A DNA stretch of 64,000 bases from Eubacterium limosum (GTDB lineage: Bacteria; Bacillota; Clostridia; Eubacteriales; Eubacteriaceae), in the NCBI RefSeq assembly GCF_000807675.2, contig NZ_CP019962.1:2108001-2172000 (forward strand), given 5' to 3'. The position numbers and the translations under genes are program-made. This document shows positions 43,316 to 53,017 of this stretch, piece after piece (position 1 is the first letter of the stretch; each line of letters begins with the position of its first letter). Below the pieces are notes generated by a model. The model was given only the letters and a program-made list of their open reading frames with translations. It ran no database searches and had not been told where the DNA came from.

Positions 43316-43648
43316 ATGAAACCAAATATTACAGATAATTATACAAGCAAAGGGATGCGCTATCCAGCCATCAACGATTTAATTTCCAAGGCGAGCAATA
43401 AATATGAGCTGGTGCTGGCAACCGCTAAAAGAGCAAGAGAAATCATTGATGGTGACGAGCCATTGGTCAAGATTACCATTGATAATCCGGTCTCTATTGC
43501 GACTGCGGAAATTGCACAGGATCTCGTACGTCCTGTACAGCCTGTAGAAACATCAGAGGTTGACGATGTTTTTGAAGATGCGGTTTTTCCGGAAGACGAT
43601 CTTTGTAGTGAAGCGGAGACAACCGCTGATATGGCTGAAGATTTATAG
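43316..43648 (+). CDS. rpoZ: RNA polymerase omega subunit
   Basis: Omega helps assemble and stabilise RNA polymerase. The 110-residue protein shows the family core YPAINDLISKASNKYELVL followed by ATAKRAREI, with an acidic C-terminal extension (about residues 75-110) that is longer than in many species. Position after gmk is the conserved context. Confidence 0.94.
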   Translation: MKPNITDNYTSKGMRYPAINDLISKASNKYELVLATAKRAREIIDGDEPLVKITIDNPVSIATAEIAQDLVRPVQPVETSEVDDVFEDAVFPEDDLCSEAETTADMAEDL

Positions 43649-43656
43649 GAACAGTT

Positions 43657-45885
43657 GTGAAATTTGCTGAGATTTATTTAAATCAGACGAATAAGCGAAT
43701 TGATCATCCTTACGATTATAAAATACCGGAAAGGTTTGAGTCGGTCATTGTTCCCGGAGTGCGCGTCGGCGTAACCTTCGGGAACGGAAACCGTCAGCTA
43801 GAGGGCTTTGTGGTCCGCGTAAAAGAGGAAACAGCTTATCCGGATAAAATCAAAGAACTTGAAGCAGTTATTGATGAAAGCCCGATTTTAACAAAGGAAC
43901 AGATCGCTTTATGTCTCTGGATGAAAAGCACCTACTGCTCTTTGTTTTATGAGGGCCTTTATCATTTTACAAGCCCTGTGAAGGTTGTCAAGCGGCTGGT
44001 GATCTCTGAGGAAGACCCCCATGAGAACCGGATCGCCTTTGAGCCCTATGAGTCCACTGAAAAAATCTATCGGCTTGAGCGAAAGGAAACGGTCCGCGGA
44101 TCGGTGCAGAAACAAATTCTTGAGCTGCTTGAGACAAGGGATTTCACCAGAAGAGAGATCTGTGAGCTTTTGGGAGAGGTTGGCAGCAGCCTTCGAGCCC
44201 TGGAGAAAAAGGGGCTGGTTTCAGCTTATGAACGGGATACAAGCTGTGCAGTGACAGGTGGAAAAGTAAGGCCGGAAGAGATTGTGCTCTCGGAGAGCGG
44301 CAATTGTTTGTATCGCCAGCTTTCAGAAAAACGACGAAAGGGAACCCCCAGCTTTATTTTTGAGGAAAACTCAGAAACCAGGCTCATGCTCTACTGCAAG
44401 GCGGTGGAAGAGTGCCTGAGCAGGGGAGAGACAGCGTTGATGCTGTTCCCTGAAATTGGACTTTCCCTTGAGATGCGGGCATTACTTTACCAATACTTTG
44501 GCAACGCTGTGGCGGTTTGTCACGGAAAGCTCAGCCAGAAGGAGCGGTATCAGATTTTTAAACGGGTGAGCTGTGGCGAGATAAAGGTATTGGTGGGTTC
44601 GAGGGCAGCATTATTCATGCCCTTCAGAAAGCTTGGGCTCATCATTGTGGATGAAGAGCGTGATCCATCTTATTATTCAGCTGCAATGCCCCGGTATAAC
44701 ACCATTACCATTGCTCAGAAATACGCGGACCTCAGCGATGCAGATCTGATCATCAGCGACGAGATTCCATCCGTTGCGGCGGTAAAAAAGACGGAAACCG
44801 GGGAGTGGACAGGGATTCACAACGCACCCTGTTTTGTAAGAAAGAAGCCTGTACCTGCCATCGTGGATATGCAGAGTGAAATGAAGTCGGGAAATTTTGA
44901 CTTTATGAGCTATCGCCTCAGAGAGTGTCTTGAAAAAACACTGGCGGAAAAAAAGACGGCCTTGTTGCTGATCAATAAGCGGGGCTACGCCTCCTATGTC
45001 TTTTGCAGGAGCTGCGGTTATGTGGAAAAGTGTCCTACCTGCGGTGTCGCTCTGAAATACTATGCAGGAGGTGATGTTTTAAAATGCCATTACTGCGGGT
45101 ATACTAAAAAAAGAAGCACGACCTGTCCTGAATGCGGAGAGAAAAAAATCAAGGCGCTGGGGCTGGGCATTGACCAGGTCTATGAGCTGATCAAAGAGCG
45201 TTACCCAGACAGACATGTTTTAAAACTGGATGGTGAAACCATTGCTTCCTATGATGATTTTAAAAGGGTCAATCATGAGCTCTCAGAGAAACACTGGGAT
45301 ATTATCTTGGGTACACGGATGCTGCTGAGAAATTTTGGTTTTCAAAATATCGGTTTAGCGGCTGCACTGCTCATTGATAGCGATTTAAATCATGGGGACT
45401 ACAGTTCATCGGAAAACGCTTATCAACTTTATAAGCGTTTTTTCAACCGTATGACTGAGAATACACCCTGTCTGATTCAGACCTATGAACCAGACAATAT
45501 AACAAACGAGGCATTGATTTCAGAAAATCCGACGGATTTTTATAGACAGGAATTCGAATATCGGCGTCTCATGGGTTATCCGCCGGAAAAGCATCTTGTA
45601 TTGTTCAGTTTGTTTCATGTGGATGAAGCACAGGTGGCAAATGACAGCCACGCATTTTTCCATGCGTTAAAGAAAGTCTGCGAAACTGGGGCAGCTGTGG
45701 AAATTTATGAGCCCTTTTTATCTGGCATCATCCGTGGAAATGGGCAGATTCGTTGGAAAATTTTGTTGAAAACAAAGGATTTGAATGCCTTTAAACATAT
45801 TATTGAAGAAGTAACGGCGGCGGGGGAAATTGAGCGGTTGGCATCAAAGGTGTCAATCGAAATTGATCCTCCTGCCACCTTGTAG
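43657..45885 (+). CDS. priA: PriA-like primosomal protein with degenerate helicase motifs
   Basis: A 742-residue PriA homologue at the usual locus between rpoZ and def, with a GTG start. The N-terminal DNA-binding region and the zinc-binding Cys (CRSCG, CPTCG, CHYCG, CPECG; about residues 450-495) are intact. The ATPase is not: the Walker A block (GVTGSGKT in the family) reads FEENSETRL, DEEH reads DEER, the GSATPS block reads ISDEIPS, and the GRAGR arginine-finger block reads RFFNRM. It is likely a structural replication-restart factor without helicase activity, similar in principle to reports for mycobacterial PriA. Confidence 0.9.
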   Translation: MKFAEIYLNQTNKRIDHPYDYKIPERFESVIVPGVRVGVTFGNGNRQLEGFVVRVKEETAYPDKIKELEAVIDESPILTKEQIALCLWMKSTYCSLFYEGLYHFTSPVKVVKRLVISEEDPHENRIAFEPYESTEKIYRLERKETVRGSVQKQILELLETRDFTRREICELLGEVGSSLRALEKKGLVSAYERDTSCAVTGGKVRPEEIVLSESGNCLYRQLSEKRRKGTPSFIFEENSETRLMLYCKAVEECLSRGETALMLFPEIGLSLEMRALLYQYFGNAVAVCHGKLSQKERYQIFKRVSCGEIKVLVGSRAALFMPFRKLGLIIVDEERDPSYYSAAMPRYNTITIAQKYADLSDADLIISDEIPSVAAVKKTETGEWTGIHNAPCFVRKKPVPAIVDMQSEMKSGNFDFMSYRLRECLEKTLAEKKTALLLINKRGYASYVFCRSCGYVEKCPTCGVALKYYAGGDVLKCHYCGYTKKRSTTCPECGEKKIKALGLGIDQVYELIKERYPDRHVLKLDGETIASYDDFKRVNHELSEKHWDIILGTRMLLRNFGFQNIGLAAALLIDSDLNHGDYSSSENAYQLYKRFFNRMTENTPCLIQTYEPDNITNEALISENPTDFYRQEFEYRRLMGYPPEKHLVLFSLFHVDEAQVANDSHAFFHALKKVCETGAAVEIYEPFLSGIIRGNGQIRWKILLKTKDLNAFKHIIEEVTAAGEIERLASKVSIEIDPPATL

Positions 45886-45898
45886 AAAGGAGAATAGA

Positions 45899-46339
45899 AT
45901 GGCCATAAGAAAAATGCGGGTAAATGACGATCCGATTCTCAGAAAAAAAACCCGCGAGATTACTGAAATAAATGATCGGATCATTGAACTGCAAAAAGAT
46001 ATGCTGGATACGATGTATGCTGAGGAAGGCGTTGGCCTGGCAGCGCCCCAGGTTGGGGTGCTGAAACAGCTGATCGTCATTGATATCGGTGAGGGTCCGG
46101 TGACCTTGATTAATCCGGAGATTACAAAGCAGGAGGGCTCAGTCGTTGAGGAAGAAGCCTGTTTAAGTTTTCCAGACCGTTCCGGTAAGGTGGAACGGCC
46201 GGAATTTGTCACGGTTGAATACACCGATCTAAACGGTGACCGCTATGAAATGGAATGCCAGGGACTGATGGCCCGTGCGGTATGCCATGAGGTTGACCAT
46301 CTGAACGGCATTGTATTTCTGGATAGGGTAATTAAATGA
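45899..46339 (+). CDS. def: peptide deformylase
   Basis: Removes the N-formyl group from nascent proteins. The 146-residue protein has GVGLAAPQVGV, the metal-ligand Cys in EEACLSFPD (the usual Gly before the Cys is Ala) and HEVDHLNG. The start is the ATG at 45899, preceded by AAAGGAG; an earlier in-frame start at 45830 lies inside priA. It overlaps fmt by 4 bases. Confidence 0.96.
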   Translation: MAIRKMRVNDDPILRKKTREITEINDRIIELQKDMLDTMYAEEGVGLAAPQVGVLKQLIVIDIGEGPVTLINPEITKQEGSVVEEEACLSFPDRSGKVERPEFVTVEYTDLNGDRYEMECQGLMARAVCHEVDHLNGIVFLDRVIK

Positions 46340-47277
46340 CAAAATTACGTATAGTGTTGATGGGAACTACCGATTTTGCGGTTCCCGCCCTCAATAAGCT
46401 GGTGGAAGCCGGGCATGATGTGGCGGCTGTGGTCGCCCAGCCCGACCGTCCAAACCAGCGGGGGAAAAAAATAAAGTTCCTGCCTGTAAAGCAGCGCGCA
46501 CTGGAACTGGGGATACCTGTCCTGCAGCCTGAAAAGATTAAGACACCGGAAACGGTCGAAGAGCTGCGCTCGCTGAAAGCAGACGTCTTTGTGGTAGCTG
46601 CTTATGGTCAGATTCTGTCTGAAGAGATTCTCTTTATGCCGCCTTTGGGTTCTGTGAACATTCACGGTTCATTGCTGCCAAAATACCGGGGCGCGGCTCC
46701 GGTGCACCATGCCATTATCGACGGCGAAACAGAGTCGGGTGTTACGATCATGAAGATGGATATTGGCATGGATACAGGGGATATGCTCTCAAAGGTGCGT
46801 GTGCCCATTGATGCGAAAACAACCGTAGGCTACCTTCATGACCTTTTGGCAGAAAAGGGGGCGGAACTGCTGATTGATACGCTGGAATCCCTTAGCGATG
46901 GGTCAGTTGTTCCTGAAAAGCAGAACGAAGATCTGGCGACCTATGCAGATAAGGTTGAAAAAACCACTGGAAAGCTTGACTGGAATCAAACAAGCTTTAA
47001 AATTTTGCGGCGTATTAACGGAACGGATCCTTTTCCCAGCGCTTATACTGAATTAAACGGTGAAAAAATAAAATGTTTTGTGCCGGAAGGCTTAAATTAT
47101 TCTGGTGGAGAACTTCCTGGAACCGTCCTGCAGGCGGATACAAAGCATGGTTTAGTCGTAAAAACCGGTGATGGCGCGCTGGCGGTTGGAGAAATCCAGA
47201 TGCCAGGTAAGAAAAGAATGCCGTCAAAGGTTTATTTCAATGGAAACAGTATTGCCTTGGGCTCGCGGTTTGAATAG
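46336..47277 (+). CDS. fmt: methionyl-tRNA formyltransferase
   Basis: Formylates initiator Met-tRNA using 10-formyl-THF. The 313-residue protein has the catalytic segment NIHGSLLPKYRGAAPVHHAI, then DGETESGVTIMKM, and the C-terminal OB-like domain. It is translationally coupled to def, its functional partner. Confidence 0.97.
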   Translation: MTKLRIVLMGTTDFAVPALNKLVEAGHDVAAVVAQPDRPNQRGKKIKFLPVKQRALELGIPVLQPEKIKTPETVEELRSLKADVFVVAAYGQILSEEILFMPPLGSVNIHGSLLPKYRGAAPVHHAIIDGETESGVTIMKMDIGMDTGDMLSKVRVPIDAKTTVGYLHDLLAEKGAELLIDTLESLSDGSVVPEKQNEDLATYADKVEKTTGKLDWNQTSFKILRRINGTDPFPSAYTELNGEKIKCFVPEGLNYSGGELPGTVLQADTKHGLVVKTGDGALAVGEIQMPGKKRMPSKVYFNGNSIALGSRFE

Positions 47278-47345
47278 ATTAAGCTTGATTTTAGAGTGCT
47301 TTTGTATAATAGGTCACAAATAAATAAAATTGTGAGGAAAATAAA

Positions 47346-48044
47346 ATGTTTTTAAGTTACTATAGCTCAATGCTGATATTGATACCAGGGCTTATATTAG
47401 CCGCCTATGCGCAGTATCAGGTCAGCAGTGCTTATAAAACCTATAGCCGTGTGCGGACAAGGAATGGTCTGACCGGGGCTGAAGCAGCGCGAAAGCTGCT
47501 GGATATCAACGGACTCAGCAACATTGGCATCGAGAGCATTACCGGGAACCTGACAGATCATTATGACCCCAGACACAAGGTCATGCGCTTGTCCGGCGGC
47601 GTTGGCGGCCAGGACAGCATTGCGGCTGTCGGTGTCGCGGCGCATGAAACCGGCCATGCCATTCAGGACAAGGAGGGCTACTTTCCTTTGCGCTTCCGTA
47701 ATGCCATTGTACCGGTCTGTAACTTCGCATCTAATGCTGCGTGGCCGTTGTTTTTTATCGGCCTGATTTTTGGCAGAGGCAACACTGGCTTCGGCGTGAC
47801 ATTGATGAATATTGGGATTATTTTATTCTGTGTTTCACTGGTGTTCTATATTATCACACTGCCGGTGGAATTTAATGCGAGCCGACGGGCTGTGGCGGCT
47901 CTGGAAGAGTACCAGCTCATTGCTCCGGGTGAAGAACAGGGGGTTAAGAAGGTGCTTCGGGCAGCTGCGTTAACCTATGTTGCCAGTACGCTTATGGCAT
48001 TTTTAAACCTGCTGCGTCTGCTAGCGCTTCGGAACAGGAACTAG
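47346..48044 (+). CDS. yugP: YugP-family zinc metallopeptidase
   Basis: A 232-residue membrane protein with a zinc-peptidase motif HETGHAIQD (about residue 100) and four predicted membrane segments (one N-terminal, three after the motif). The C-terminal part keeps the family FNASRRAV segment. YugP proteins sit in the def-fmt-rsmB cluster of many Firmicutes; the substrate is unknown. Confidence 0.92.
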   Translation: MFLSYYSSMLILIPGLILAAYAQYQVSSAYKTYSRVRTRNGLTGAEAARKLLDINGLSNIGIESITGNLTDHYDPRHKVMRLSGGVGGQDSIAAVGVAAHETGHAIQDKEGYFPLRFRNAIVPVCNFASNAAWPLFFIGLIFGRGNTGFGVTLMNIGIILFCVSLVFYIITLPVEFNASRRAVAALEEYQLIAPGEEQGVKKVLRAAALTYVASTLMAFLNLLRLLALRNRN

Positions 48045-48050
48045 CCGCTT

Positions 48051-49376
48051 ATGAAAATTCGTGAACAAGCCGTAAAAACGCTTCTCAGAGTCAGCAGGGA
48101 AGGCGCTTATTCCAATTTGGAAACTAAAAAGGTGCTTGGAGAAAATTATTACAAGGAAGAGGACCGTGGACTTTATCTTAATATTGTCTACGGGACTCTC
48201 CAATATAAGCTGTATCTGGATTACCTTTTAAAAAAGCATATTTCAAAGGATCTGAATAAGCTGGACCCCGAGGTGTTGGAAATACTCAGGATTGCGGTTT
48301 ATCAGATTTATTTTTTAGACAAAATTCCAGCCTATGCAGCGGTGAATGAATCGGTTGAGATTACCGGAAGGCTCAAGCCGAAGGCCAGAGGTTTTGTCAA
48401 TGGTGTGCTCAGAAACATACTCCGGAGTAAGGAGACGGATGAGACTTTTGATTTTTCTTCCTTCAGCAATGAGAAAGAGGCGCTGTCCGTTCGATACTCT
48501 ATACCAGTCTGGATCATCCATAAATATTATGAAACTTTTGGCGCTGAAAAGGCAGAGAAAATCATTCCTCTGCTCAATGAAAAGCCTCCCTTTACCATAA
48601 GAGCAAACACCCTTAAGTTCGACAGAAACACTTTGGAAGAAAAACTATCGGATCAGGGGATTTACTGTGAAAAAGGAGCGTTGGACTGCGACGCTCTCCA
48701 TTTAAGCCACTTGGGGAGCTTTGAGAATCAGGTGCAGTGTGACCCGCTGTTCACAGCTGGTTATTTTATGATTCAGGATCAGGGGGCAATGAAAGCCGCC
48801 CGTCTTTTAGGGCCCGAAAAAACAGATCGAGTACTGGATATGTGTGCTGCGCCGGGTGGAAAAACGACCCATTTAAGTCAGATAATGGAAAATGAAGGCG
48901 CTGTTATCGCCCGCGATATTTTCGACAGCCGTCTTAAGCTGATTGAGGAAACAGCCGCTCGCCTTGGTATCTGTAATATTGAAACGCAGAAAACAGATGG
49001 CTGTATTTTCAGGCCGGAGGATCGTGAAGCCTTTGACAGGGTACTGCTGGATGCGCCGTGCTCAGGCCTTGGCATCATCCGCAGAAAGCCTGAGATACGT
49101 TACACCATCACAAAGAAAGCCCGAAAGGAGCTGGTCCGTATTCAGAGCCAGCTTCTGGATCATGCGGTTCAATACCTGAAGCCGGGCGGGACGCTGGTCT
49201 ATTGTACCTGCACAGTCAACAGCGATGAAAATGAAAAGCAGATCGAGCGGGTGCTGAAGGATTATCCTTTTATGAGTATTGAAGCCGTCTCTGAAGGGGT
49301 AAACAGTATTCATACCAGCCCTCTTGATGATGGCTGTGACTGCTTTTTTATGGCAAAATTGAAAAAAGATTGTTAA
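48051..49376 (+). CDS. rsmB: 16S rRNA m5C967 methyltransferase RsmB
   Basis: A 441-residue protein with an N-terminal NusB-like RNA-binding domain (about residues 1-140) and a C-terminal SAM methyltransferase. Motifs: DMCAAPGGKTTHLSQ (SAM site), DAPCSGLGIIRRKPEIRY and VYCTCTVN with the two catalytic Cys. Starts 7 bases after yugP. Confidence 0.96.
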   Translation: MKIREQAVKTLLRVSREGAYSNLETKKVLGENYYKEEDRGLYLNIVYGTLQYKLYLDYLLKKHISKDLNKLDPEVLEILRIAVYQIYFLDKIPAYAAVNESVEITGRLKPKARGFVNGVLRNILRSKETDETFDFSSFSNEKEALSVRYSIPVWIIHKYYETFGAEKAEKIIPLLNEKPPFTIRANTLKFDRNTLEEKLSDQGIYCEKGALDCDALHLSHLGSFENQVQCDPLFTAGYFMIQDQGAMKAARLLGPEKTDRVLDMCAAPGGKTTHLSQIMENEGAVIARDIFDSRLKLIEETAARLGICNIETQKTDGCIFRPEDREAFDRVLLDAPCSGLGIIRRKPEIRYTITKKARKELVRIQSQLLDHAVQYLKPGGTLVYCTCTVNSDENEKQIERVLKDYPFMSIEAVSEGVNSIHTSPLDDGCDCFFMAKLKKDC

Positions 49377-49420
49377 TTTTGTTAGAATTTGTGTTATAAT
49401 AATAAAAAGTGTATTGACTC

Positions 49421-49455
49421 AATTAAAAATCCGGCTTTATGCCGGATTTTTAATT
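49421..49455 (+). terminator. intrinsic terminator between rsmB and rlmN
   Basis: A 15-bp perfect stem (49421-49435 with 49441-49455) with a TTTAT loop and A/T-rich ends. It lies inside a housekeeping run, so partial read-through or a downstream promoter is likely. Confidence 0.85.
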
Positions 49456-49480
49456 GGATAGAAAGGTAATCCATTTTCTG

Positions 49481-50503
49481 ATGGAAAATATATTTGGAAA
49501 AACATTAAATGAGTGTAAAACGCTGATGGAAGAGGCCGGAGAGCCATCCTTCAGGGGAAAACAGCTTTATCAATGGCTGTATGAAAAGAAGGCGGCGCAT
49601 CTTGACGAATGCACGAATCTTTCGAAAGGCCTTCGTGAAAAATTGAAAACCCAATACGATATTGAACATGGAATTATTGAAAAAACACAGGAAGACCCTG
49701 TGGATGGGACAAGAAAATACCTGATCCGTCTGCCGGACGGCAACAGTATTGAGACGGTACTGATGTCCTACCATCATGGCTATTCTCTGTGTGTTTCCAG
49801 CCAGGTAGGTTGCAGGATGGGCTGCGCGTTCTGCGCATCCACAAAAGGTGGGAAAATCCGAGACCTTGAAGCAGGAGAGATTCTGGATCAGATTTATCTG
49901 GTAGAGCAGGAAGCTGAAATCCGGATTTCCAATGTCGTGATCATGGGGATCGGTGAACCACTGGACAATTACGAAAATATATTGAAATTCTTAAATATCG
50001 TGAACGAGGGCTGGGGAATCGGCCAGCGCAAAATCACCCTGTCTACCTGCGGCCTTGTCCCTCAGATTGAAGTGCTGGCAGAACTGGATCTTCAGATTAA
50101 TCTGGCCATTTCGTTGCATTCTCCCTTCCAGGACCGCCGGGAAACATTGATGCCTGTGGCAAAAAAATACCGGATTGAAGAACTTCTTAAGGTTTGTAAC
50201 AATTATTTTACAAAAACAAAGAGAAGAATCACTTTTGAATATGCATTGATCGAAGGATTTAATGATCGTCCCGAAGATGTAGCTGAGCTTGCTGAAATAC
50301 TGGGAAAAATGCCTTGTCATATCAACTTGATCGGCCTGAATCCGGTTACGGAAAGTGTGTACAAAGGAAGCCGAAATGTAAATTTTTTTAGCAATGAGTT
50401 GAAAAAGCGCGGTATTACTTGTACAATTAGAAGGAAAATAGGCGATAATATCGACGCGGCCTGTGGACAGCTGCGCCAGAAAGCAGACGGGATGAAGAGG
50501 TGA
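49481..50503 (+). CDS. rlmN: 23S rRNA m2A2503 / tRNA m2A37 methyltransferase RlmN
   Basis: Radical-SAM methyltransferase. The 340-residue protein has the cluster motif CRMGCAFC, the substrate region GEPLDNYENI, and the catalytic Cys in GDNIDAACGQL near the C-terminus. The start is uncertain: the ATG at 49481 gives the normal length, but the best ribosome site (AGAAAGG, 49459-49465) is 15 bases away. An in-frame TTG at 49454 lies inside the preceding terminator stem. Confidence 0.95.
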   Translation: MENIFGKTLNECKTLMEEAGEPSFRGKQLYQWLYEKKAAHLDECTNLSKGLREKLKTQYDIEHGIIEKTQEDPVDGTRKYLIRLPDGNSIETVLMSYHHGYSLCVSSQVGCRMGCAFCASTKGGKIRDLEAGEILDQIYLVEQEAEIRISNVVIMGIGEPLDNYENILKFLNIVNEGWGIGQRKITLSTCGLVPQIEVLAELDLQINLAISLHSPFQDRRETLMPVAKKYRIEELLKVCNNYFTKTKRRITFEYALIEGFNDRPEDVAELAEILGKMPCHINLIGLNPVTESVYKGSRNVNFFSNELKKRGITCTIRRKIGDNIDAACGQLRQKADGMKR

Positions 50504-50507
50504 TGAG

Positions 50508-51254
50508 ATGAAGTGCGCGTATTCTTCAAACATAGGTGCCAAGCGGAAAGTGAATCAGGACGCTTGCCTGGCAGCTACCATTGAAAACAGTGGAAGAAAA
50601 TACTATGTCTTCGCAGTAGCCGATGGTCTTGGCGGTCACCGTTCCGGTGAAGTCGCCAGTCAGATGGCTGTTGATTATATAAAAGAAAAGCTGTCAGATG
50701 TCGAAAACTATTTTGACTATGACGAGATGTACCATTTTGTCAATGCAATCAATCATGAGATTATTGATGTAAGCCGCAATTGTGAAGAGTGTCTTGGTAT
50801 GGCAACCACTCTCACCATGTGCATATTGGATGGCAGCCGTCTGGGTGTTATTCACGTGGGCGACAGCAGGGCTTACCGCATTAACAAAGATGGAATGGAG
50901 CAGTTAACAAAGGACCACTCATTGGTTCAGGTGCTGGTGGATGAGGGGAAAATCACTTCGGTGGAAGCTAGTGTCCATCCTCAGAAAAACGTCATTACCC
51001 GGGCTCTCGGGACAGACGATATTGTTCAGCCGGATCTGTATGATTATCAGGTAACCTCGGAGGATGTCATTTTGATTTGCTCCGACGGTCTTTACAATAT
51101 GGTTGACGAAGGGGCTATTCGGGAAATTGTATTAACGCATTCTCTGGAAGACGCGACCAAGGAATTGATTAACTTAGCAAACCACAACGGTGGCAATGAT
51201 AACATTACCGTTGTACTGTTTAACCCAAAGGAAGAGGTAACTGCCAATGATTAG
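50508..51254 (+). CDS. stp: PP2C-type Ser/Thr phosphatase (Stp/PrpC)
   Basis: Removes phosphate from PrkC targets. The 248-residue protein has the metal-site motifs DGLGGHRSGEVAS, VGDSRAYR, ICSDGLYNMV and GNDNITVVLF. It overlaps the kinase gene by 8 bases, so phosphatase and kinase are made together, the conserved arrangement in Firmicutes. Confidence 0.96.
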   Translation: MKCAYSSNIGAKRKVNQDACLAATIENSGRKYYVFAVADGLGGHRSGEVASQMAVDYIKEKLSDVENYFDYDEMYHFVNAINHEIIDVSRNCEECLGMATTLTMCILDGSRLGVIHVGDSRAYRINKDGMEQLTKDHSLVQVLVDEGKITSVEASVHPQKNVITRALGTDDIVQPDLYDYQVTSEDVILICSDGLYNMVDEGAIREIVLTHSLEDATKELINLANHNGGNDNITVVLFNPKEEVTAND

Positions 51255-53007
51255 TAAGGTCTTGAACAATCGCTACGAGATAATTGAATTGATCGGGCGC
51301 GGAGGCATGGCCTATGTTTACAAAGCCAAGGACCGTAAGCTTAACCGTTATGTAGCGGTTAAGGTTTTGCGTGAAGAGTACACAGAAAACGAACAATTCA
51401 TCAAGAAATTTGACCGCGAGTCCCAAGCGGCTGCGGGACTTTCCCATCCGAATATCGTTTCAGTTTACGATGTGGGTGTGGAAGGGGATATTTATTATAT
51501 CATTATGGAATATGTGGACGGCATTACCCTGAAGCAGTACTTGAATAAAAAAGGACATCTCGATTATAAAGAAGCTACCCGTTTTATCATTGACGTGGCG
51601 GCTGCGCTTAAATGCGCCCATGAGCATAAAATTATTCACAGAGATATAAAACCTCACAATATTCTTTTAACCCGCGATTTGGTACCAAAGGTTGCGGATT
51701 TTGGTATTGCGAGAGCCATCACCAGCTCTACGGTAACCATGACCAACCAGACCATGGGCTCTGTCCACTATATTTCACCGGAGCAGGCGAGAGGCGGATT
51801 TGTGGATGAGCGCTCCGACCTTTATTCCCTTGGCATTATGTATTATGAGCTGCTGACCGGACAGCTTCCTTTTGATGAAGAGAATACGGTCACCATTGCC
51901 ATTAAGCATATCCAGGAGGAACTGGTGCCTCCAAAAGAAATCTTGCCGGATATACCGGCCAGTGTCAATGATATTGTGGTTAAGCTGACCCATAAAAAGC
52001 CTGAAGACCGTTACCAAAATATGGATGAGCTGATCGATGATCTTGAAAAGATCATGGTGGATGCCAATGCGGCGGTGGGTGATAATGGTTCTGCGGTCAG
52101 TGATGAAACACAGATTATCGGCGATGAAGGACTCTTCAAAATCGAGCCGGTGACAGGCCCGATCGAAAGCGGTTATCACGAAGATGATGAGGAAGAAGAC
52201 GATCTGGCGCAGGCCCAGCGGAAGAAAAAGAAAAAAATCATTGCTTTTTCCATCGCAGGCGGTATCTTGGCGATTATCCTGATCGTTATTCTGATGAATA
52301 CATTGACGACAAAGGCGGTCATGGTTCCAAACGTTAAGAATATGACCCAGGAACAGGCAACTCAAGAGCTGGAAAAGGCCGGATTAAAGCTTGAGGTTGA
52401 AAACCAGGTATACAGTTCAGATGTTGAATCTGGAAAAATTGTTTCTCAAAATCCCGAAGAGGGAAGAGAAATGAAAAAAGGACAGACTGTTAAGGTAACC
52501 GTGAGCAAGGGAACTCAGAATGTCACGGTGCCAAAGGTCATCGGGCTGAGTGAGGCAGAAGCGACTGCGGCCATCGACAAGCTAAAGCTGGTCAAAAATG
52601 TCAAACGTGAATACAACAGCGATGTTGCCACGGGCATTGTCTATTCGGTTGATCCTGGCGAAGGGGTCAGTGTTGCCGAGGGCACCAGTATTACCCTTTA
52701 CGTCAGCAAGGGACAGGATCTCGTAACTGTTCCTGGAATTGTGGGATTGAGCGAATCAGCCGCAGAGGCGCAAATTGAGGACAGCGGATTGAGTGTTGGC
52801 AGGGTAACGACCAGCGAAAGTGATACGGTAAGCGCTGGCCTGGTTATCAGTCAGTCTCCAACAGAGGGAACTCAAACAGAGCGGGGCACTTCAATCAATT
52901 TTGTGGTCAGCAGTGGTAAGCCGACGCCAAGCCCAACGCCGACACCAAACCCGACACCGACACCGACGCCAAAACCAGATCCTTCAACGGGGCCTGGAGA
53001 ACAGTAA
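51247..53007 (+). CDS. prkC: PASTA-domain Ser/Thr protein kinase (PrkC/Stk1)
   Basis: A 586-residue membrane kinase that senses peptidoglycan fragments. The cytoplasmic kinase (residues 10-270) has GRGGMAYVYKA, Lys39, HRDIKPHN (131-138) and DFG (151-153). An acidic linker leads to one membrane helix (331-350). Three extracellular PASTA repeats follow (about 358-424, 425-491, 492-558), then a Pro/Thr-rich tail (559-586) of low complexity. Number and order fit the PrkC family. Confidence 0.97.
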   Translation: MISKVLNNRYEIIELIGRGGMAYVYKAKDRKLNRYVAVKVLREEYTENEQFIKKFDRESQAAAGLSHPNIVSVYDVGVEGDIYYIIMEYVDGITLKQYLNKKGHLDYKEATRFIIDVAAALKCAHEHKIIHRDIKPHNILLTRDLVPKVADFGIARAITSSTVTMTNQTMGSVHYISPEQARGGFVDERSDLYSLGIMYYELLTGQLPFDEENTVTIAIKHIQEELVPPKEILPDIPASVNDIVVKLTHKKPEDRYQNMDELIDDLEKIMVDANAAVGDNGSAVSDETQIIGDEGLFKIEPVTGPIESGYHEDDEEEDDLAQAQRKKKKKIIAFSIAGGILAIILIVILMNTLTTKAVMVPNVKNMTQEQATQELEKAGLKLEVENQVYSSDVESGKIVSQNPEEGREMKKGQTVKVTVSKGTQNVTVPKVIGLSEAEATAAIDKLKLVKNVKREYNSDVATGIVYSVDPGEGVSVAEGTSITLYVSKGQDLVTVPGIVGLSESAAEAQIEDSGLSVGRVTTSESDTVSAGLVISQSPTEGTQTERGTSINFVVSSGKPTPSPTPTPNPTPTPTPKPDPSTGPGEQ

Positions 53008-53017
53008 GTGATGCAGC

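Noticed and set aside
49991-50542. 183-codon open frame on the minus strand
   Set aside because: Antisense to rlmN and the start of stp; no supporting signals.
51775-52365. 196-codon open frame on the minus strand
   Set aside because: Antisense to prkC, whose kinase and PASTA motifs are unmistakable.
52918-52984. Short tandem repeat array at the end of prkC
   Set aside because: It is the coding sequence of a Pro/Thr-rich tail, a common low-complexity feature, and not an independent repeat element.
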